A DNA stretch of 64,000 bases from assembly GCF_000006565.2 (NCBI RefSeq), contig NC_031480.1:4906529-4970528 (forward strand). Reading direction: 5' to 3'. The notes beneath the pieces are model-generated. The model was not told the DNA's origin and made no database searches. It worked only from the letters and a program-made list of their open reading frames with translations. Of the stretch, positions 59,486 through 64,000 are shown piece by piece. Every line of letters starts with the position of its first letter. The stretch's first letter is position 1. This DNA is from Toxoplasma gondii ME49. Taxonomy: Eukaryota > Apicomplexa > Conoidasida > Eucoccidiorida > Sarcocystidae. The position numbers and the translations under genes are program-made.

Positions 59486-60158
59486 GCATTTTGAGCGGTG
59501 TCCCAGGAGCTGCGGGGTATTCTGGCTCTTCTTGACTTTGGCAGCGAGTTGCTCTAAAGTGACGATTTGGACGGCACCAGTGGTTGGTCTCGTACGTCTT
59601 TCTGGTTGGGACGAGTCGCATTCAACTTGAATGTCCCGGCCAGTGAGGAACGCCGAAGGTCGGGTTGCAGGAGGCCTTGAACCTCGAGGCATGTCTCAGT
59701 GTGGACTAGGAAATTTCGAGTGTTCTGGGCCACTTTGTCGTGGGAAAGGGCGTCGGCGGGGGGCAGGTTGTGTTGCGGATATCACCGTTTGTTGCGAAAA
59801 AAACAGGAGGACAAAGCTGCGTGGGGGATAATACCGCGGCGATCTGCTAATGCGACGCTTTTTCGGGGGTCAGCGGGCGTGTTGGAAGACAAGATTTCGT
59901 GTAAGGGCTGCGCGGCAGTTGGAGGCCTTAAACTGAGTATCCTTACAGCGCGTGACTGAATTTTGGCGATACAGATACACATCTATTATGGGATGGTGTT
60001 CTGTGACACATCGTCGCGTTTGACCCAGTGTGCATGCTGCCCCAACGGCAAGGACGACCCGAGATCAGTAATCTGGTTCGCGAAAGTTCCTTTCATCGTG
60101 GGAGCAAGTATTTATTTATGCAGAAACGTTTTCGGCCCATACTTGAAGTGGGCGTATG
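59486..60158. other. Convergent 3' region, 0.67 kb
   Basis: Lies between the ISP and LRRC51-like stops. Probably the two 3' UTRs. Nothing else seen. Confidence 0.5.
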
Positions 60159-61517
60159 TCAAGGCAGAAACCACTCTTCCGATTCCTTTTCGTGAAATTC
60201 CCGCCGTTTCTTGACTTTTTGGTTATGGCGAAAATGCCCGGCCGCGACAATCTCGTCGCCACTGATGGTAGTGTGGTCCAGCGACTTCAAATGAGGCAAC
60301 GCGGCAATCACAGCAATTCTGCGGAGACAGGAAAGCAAAAGAACGCATCGGATGAAATCCTGTAGAACAATTCGAACACCAGCAAGCATGTGTCAGAAGC
60401 GTGCAACAAGTGAAACAGCTGTCGCTGTGGTGCAGCTGCTTCGAGAAAGCACTGCAAGCCACATGCTGAAAAGCAGCTGCAAATGTCACGCTCAGACTTG
60501 CACGCAGACGGATGTTTTGCATAGGTTGCTTCAGAAGAGTCAGATATGCATACGTCGAAAAAAAATGATGGACAAGTGGTGTCGGAAACCTCCTGACCTG
60601 TAATCTGGATAGTCGTCCCTCTCGACGGGGTTCCCCATGAGCGTCAAAGTCCTCAGTTTTCTAATGCCCTTCAATGGCAGTAGACAGCTGTAGCTCGCAA
60701 TGAGATTGCAGTGCAGGTAGAGGGTCCGTAGGCTTTGTAGATACTGCATACTTGGGTCAATGACTTTGAGATTATTAAATGCAAGGTCTAGCCACTGTAG
60801 GTTCCTTTCTGGCAATGGCATGATGCGGCATAGAGAGGGGATGAGCTCCTCCAGGGAACTAAGTTGGTTGTTACAAAGCCGCACGGCAGTCACAGTTAGT
60901 TTCACGTGGATTTTCTCAGGTGTGTGCAGGTCTATAACGGTGCCTTCAAAACCGTTCTTAGGCTGAGTGCAGAGAGACACAGTGCTGTTGTGCCTCGACA
61001 AGCAGACGGAGGAGCGAACACTGGACGGATTCGGCGCACTGCCACCTGAAGCGAGCGTCTGGAAGGGTGGCTGGGGTTCCGAGGTTTCGCTTGTGGAAAG
61101 TGAATGGGCTTCAGATGCAGGGCTCCTTGGTGGGGCTGCTGTCGAAGTTCGTCCATTGCGGTTCAGTTCGACATCGGAGAAAGTTACCCGAAAGTGGGAT
61201 TCAGGCTTTTTCGAAGAGCTGCTTTCAGGGACGTCGTTGAGAGCGGAAGACGGCCAAACGCCATTGTTATAGGCAAGAGCAATCATGAATGTGGGCCGCG
61301 CAGGTTGTTGGGGAGATGTTGATGGAGGAGCCGAAGGACGGGTCGCCTGCTTCGGAGACCGGCATGGCGAGTTTCTTTTGTTTGCGATATCGATATGCTC
61401 TGGCAGAATGTCAGCGAGAGATTTGTAGTTTCGAAACGACAAATCAATGGGCGCGGTCGGCACGATATAGTCATGATAATGTGGTGAGCGGCGACCGTTC
61501 GAGGCTGCAGACTGCAT
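60159..61517 (-). CDS. LRRC51-like leucine-rich repeat protein (359 aa)
   Basis: Exons 61517..60598 and 60318..60159, phase 2, with a 279-bp intron. The donor is gtcagg, weak, but the join restores the family sequence. The ATG at 61,517 has A at -3. The N-terminal PIDLSFRNYKSLADIL matches the start of LRRC51 (PLDYSFRSI...). A Ser/Pro-rich insert of about 170 residues follows, which vertebrate LRRC51 lacks. The LRRs are at about 210-305: VRLCNNQLSSLEELI, LQWLDLAFNNLKVIDPSM, LRTLYLHCNLIASYS, LRTLTLMGNPVERDDYPDYR, then the LRR cap IAVIAALPHLKSLD and a charged helical end (HNQKVKKRREFHEKESEEW). LRRC51 orthologues occur mainly in ciliated lineages, so a role in the male-gamete axoneme or basal body is likely but inferred. 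Confidence 0.88.
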
Positions 61518-64000
61518 TGTCACCTATGATTTTCGGTGAGGAAGGACTACGTTGAGCTAACCTGTCTCCGTGTCCCAGCGAATCAACTGAATGTTCGTGC
61601 CCACGCACTTCTGTCGCACGCGTAAAATGTCACACTTAACGGCTAGCCGAAAGCAGCCCTCGGGCCACGGGTTGCTCCGTTCTTTCGTGTTGTCCTTGGT
61701 AACGGGCTCGACGACACGAAATTCATTCTTCTACGCGAAAATCATTGCTGTTACAGGTCACAGGCAAACAAAAACGTCATGCGAATGTCGTCGACAAACA
61801 AATTGTTACACAGTGATGTACACGTTCACGAACTAGAGACGGTTGATTCCACACGTTGCGAACCAGTGGCCTGACAGAATAGACTCTTTTCTCTGACTGA
61901 AAACTACTGCGATAGGAATTCCAGACTGTGTGTTGAAGCTTTATCGCCACGCACGGACGCAGGGTTACTTGTGGTAGTGTACACGGCAGCATCCTATCAG
62001 TGTGTATCAGCACGCTTGTCTAAGCCTCAAGCTTGTGCTCTCACGTAATTTTTGTCTCACACTTCACCTCTTTGGAGCACACTGCGTGTCTCACCCTGGT
62101 TAAACACATAGGCGTGACATGTGCCGAACAACACGGGCGCAACGGATAACAACAAGGGATTGTTACCAAAAGATACGGCTTTCCAATTACCCTTCTCGTT
62201 TTGTCACAAGTCCCGAGTCGGGGCTGCATGCACGAATACGACACTCTGCCAACCAGAGTTCGTTTTTGAACACACAGGAGGTGAATAATAGTGGCATGTG
62301 CTTCGTGCTTCTAGGACGCTTGCGTTAGACAGAAATATCATCTACCACAAGTAGCGATTTGTTGCCTGAAAACCTTACGCAGCAGCGACGCACACTAGTG
62401 TAGATGCTGTCACCGCAAGGGCTAAGTTGCATCAACTTACATGCTGTTGGACCCACGCAAGTGTAACTGTGGTGAGGTTTGGATTCATCATGCAGCAAAC
62501 AAAGGATAATTTGCTCCCTTATAAACACGAACAATCCCGCCGGAACATAGCGTCAGCTCTTGTCGTTCGAGTTGTTTCAGCGTTCACATCGATTTATTGT
62601 AGACTACGTGTTCTACAACAAAATGTGAACACGTGGAGGCCCACGTAGGAGACAAGACACGCGTTTGTGAAAAGCAGCCTATAATGCATTCAGCGAGCTT
62701 AGTATCAGCCATGACAGCACATTGCTACTGTGTAGCCTGTGGACAGCACCAACAACAGGGCCGGTGCATGCTGTGACGAGTATAGCTTTCGGAGAAGGTT
62801 GAGCTGGTGTTCATGCGAGCTGCTTTTCGTCATTCTCCTCTGTTGAACGACCGCACGTCTCCCGTATGTACCGTTACACGGGGCATCCGCATGTCAGAGT
62901 TTGCCGTGGTGTTCACAACACTTCCTCCGCCAACATCCGATTTACTGCCTCCGTGGTTTCTTCTAGCACGTCACACACCCAACTCTAACATCCACAATCG
63001 GTGCAGGAAACGCGCGGAAGTCCACAGGCGTTACCAATCTCCCACTCTTCCACCAGCCGACACCGTCGCAGCCTTTGAGGACTTCGTAGACGTTCAGGAT
63101 CATGAGATAGCACCTTGTACACTCGAGGCAGTTATCTGGCAACACGGTGCAGGTGAGACTCTCAAAAATACTCTATCGCACGGAACATTAATCCAGTGAG
63201 TGCTTCTATGCATCCGAAATCTGCTTGCACACAGCAACAGGAAATACGAAAACGAGATGCTGCTGGAAAGAGATCCGATTCCTGCACAAACTTCTTGGGC
63301 ACTCAACACAGTGCACGAGCACCTCGACTGGTCAGGAGGTGGTAGTCCCTTCTTGATTCAGTGCTATCTGCCGTGAATCATACTGAACATAGAAAAGTTG
63401 CGACTCTCAAGAGACACCAGTGTTCCCATGTGTTTCAAGGGTCGCTATCTTTGCATCCTATCGCTCCCGTCAGACGCTTCAGACTTCCGCGAATTTTAAA
63501 GTCGACGCTCCTCACCATTTCCGGCACGCCGGATGCAATGATTGCTCTTTGGTTGTGCTACTCCGTTTCACACTTTCTCGTCCATTGCCTTCGGTTGACT
63601 CGAGCCACGTGCTGCGCTGCGACCCAGGTTAGGTAGGCTGGTCGCTGGACACGTCAAAATGCAGATGGTATTAGCTGCCACTTGTTGCTTTTCGGAAGCA
63701 GAGGCGCTTCGCTTCTCCAAAACCGCATCGCATCCTATAACTACTATGCGTAAGTTTTTAGGTGGTGCCCTGGCTGCACGGGCGTCGCTGGTCTTGCGAC
63801 AGCGCTATGAGAAACATCGCAACTGCAAAGGCAGACCCTAAAACTTCGTTGTCCTCCCTCTCTCGTGGCGGTCGCGTCGCCAGCTTTGCTAGCTGACAGA
63901 AGCTGACGTCCGGGACGTGTTGCGCTCCCGAGTTGACGTTTGCCCAGTGAAGCAATCGGGCTACACATGGAGGATGAAAAGCTAAGAAATTTTATTTCCT
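61518..64000. other. Right-end region, 2.5 kb, no firm gene
   Basis: The first part should be the LRRC51-like gene's promoter. A possible plus-strand internal exon lies at 62,967-63,152 (acceptor gtttcttctag, donor gtgaga) reading LPPADTVAAFEDFVDVQDHE, and another plus-strand stretch at 63,477-63,627. I could not join them in phase, and the minus strand of the first also stays open. They may belong to a gene that continues past the window. Confidence 0.35.

Noticed and set aside
1..64000. tRNA, rRNA, CRISPR, insertion sequences, operons
   Set aside because: Looked for across both strands. No cloverleaf with conserved T-arm, no rRNA-like sequence, no spaced repeats and no transposase motif was seen; bacterial feature types do not apply.

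Overview
The window reads as nuclear DNA of an apicomplexan, most likely a tissue-cyst coccidian (Toxoplasma gondii or a close relative). Support: intron-rich genes with GT-AG splice sites and introns of roughly 50-1,000 bp; some very long intronless genes (1,628 and 1,702 codons) encoding low-complexity Ser/Ala/Arg-rich proteins; a myristoylated ISP-type inner-membrane-complex protein, a family known from these parasites; and AT/CA microsatellites in introns. I see no bacterial operons, phage, CRISPR array, rRNA or tRNA gene. Species cannot be fixed from the sequence alone.

Layout: 1-6,301 (-) multi-exon coiled-coil protein running off the left edge; 8,296-11,221 (-) C2-domain protein with a proline-rich tail; 13,384-14,471 an unresolved gene (strand uncertain); 15,889-20,775 (+) giant protein with a divergent cyclin box; 24,464-29,572 (-) 1,702-aa protein of unknown function; 30,963-31,919 (+) ADP/ATP carrier; 33,945-35,038 (-) TIM16/PAM16; 36,436-38,578 (+) diphthine synthase DPH5 in nine exons; 38,765-39,551 (+) small type I membrane protein; 41,038-43,102 (-) unrecognised multi-exon gene; 44,293-45,483 (+) basic-tailed, possibly mitochondrial protein; 47,144-50,293 (-) MAK16; 52,320-54,090 (-) axonemal dynein light intermediate chain (p28/DNALI1); 54,125-54,900 (+) probable short gene; 56,892-57,568 (-) small zinc-finger candidate; 57,592-59,485 (+) ISP family; 60,159-61,517 (-) LRRC51-like protein. 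The last 2.5 kb hold nothing firm.

The genes form no pathway cluster, as expected in a eukaryote. They include mitochondrial housekeeping (ADP/ATP carrier, TIM16), translation and ribosome biogenesis (DPH5, MAK16), the pellicle (ISP), and two axoneme-associated families (DNALI1, LRRC51), which in this lineage should serve only the flagellated male gamete. Orientation alternates, giving several divergent promoter regions (29.6-31.0, 35.0-36.4 and 43.1-44.3 kb) and convergent 3' regions.

Exon joins were worked out by hand from reading-frame phase and splice consensus. For DPH5, TIM16, MAK16, DNALI1, ISP, LRRC51 and the C2 protein, every junction is phase-consistent and family motifs run across the joins. 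Elsewhere the models are tentative and marked so.
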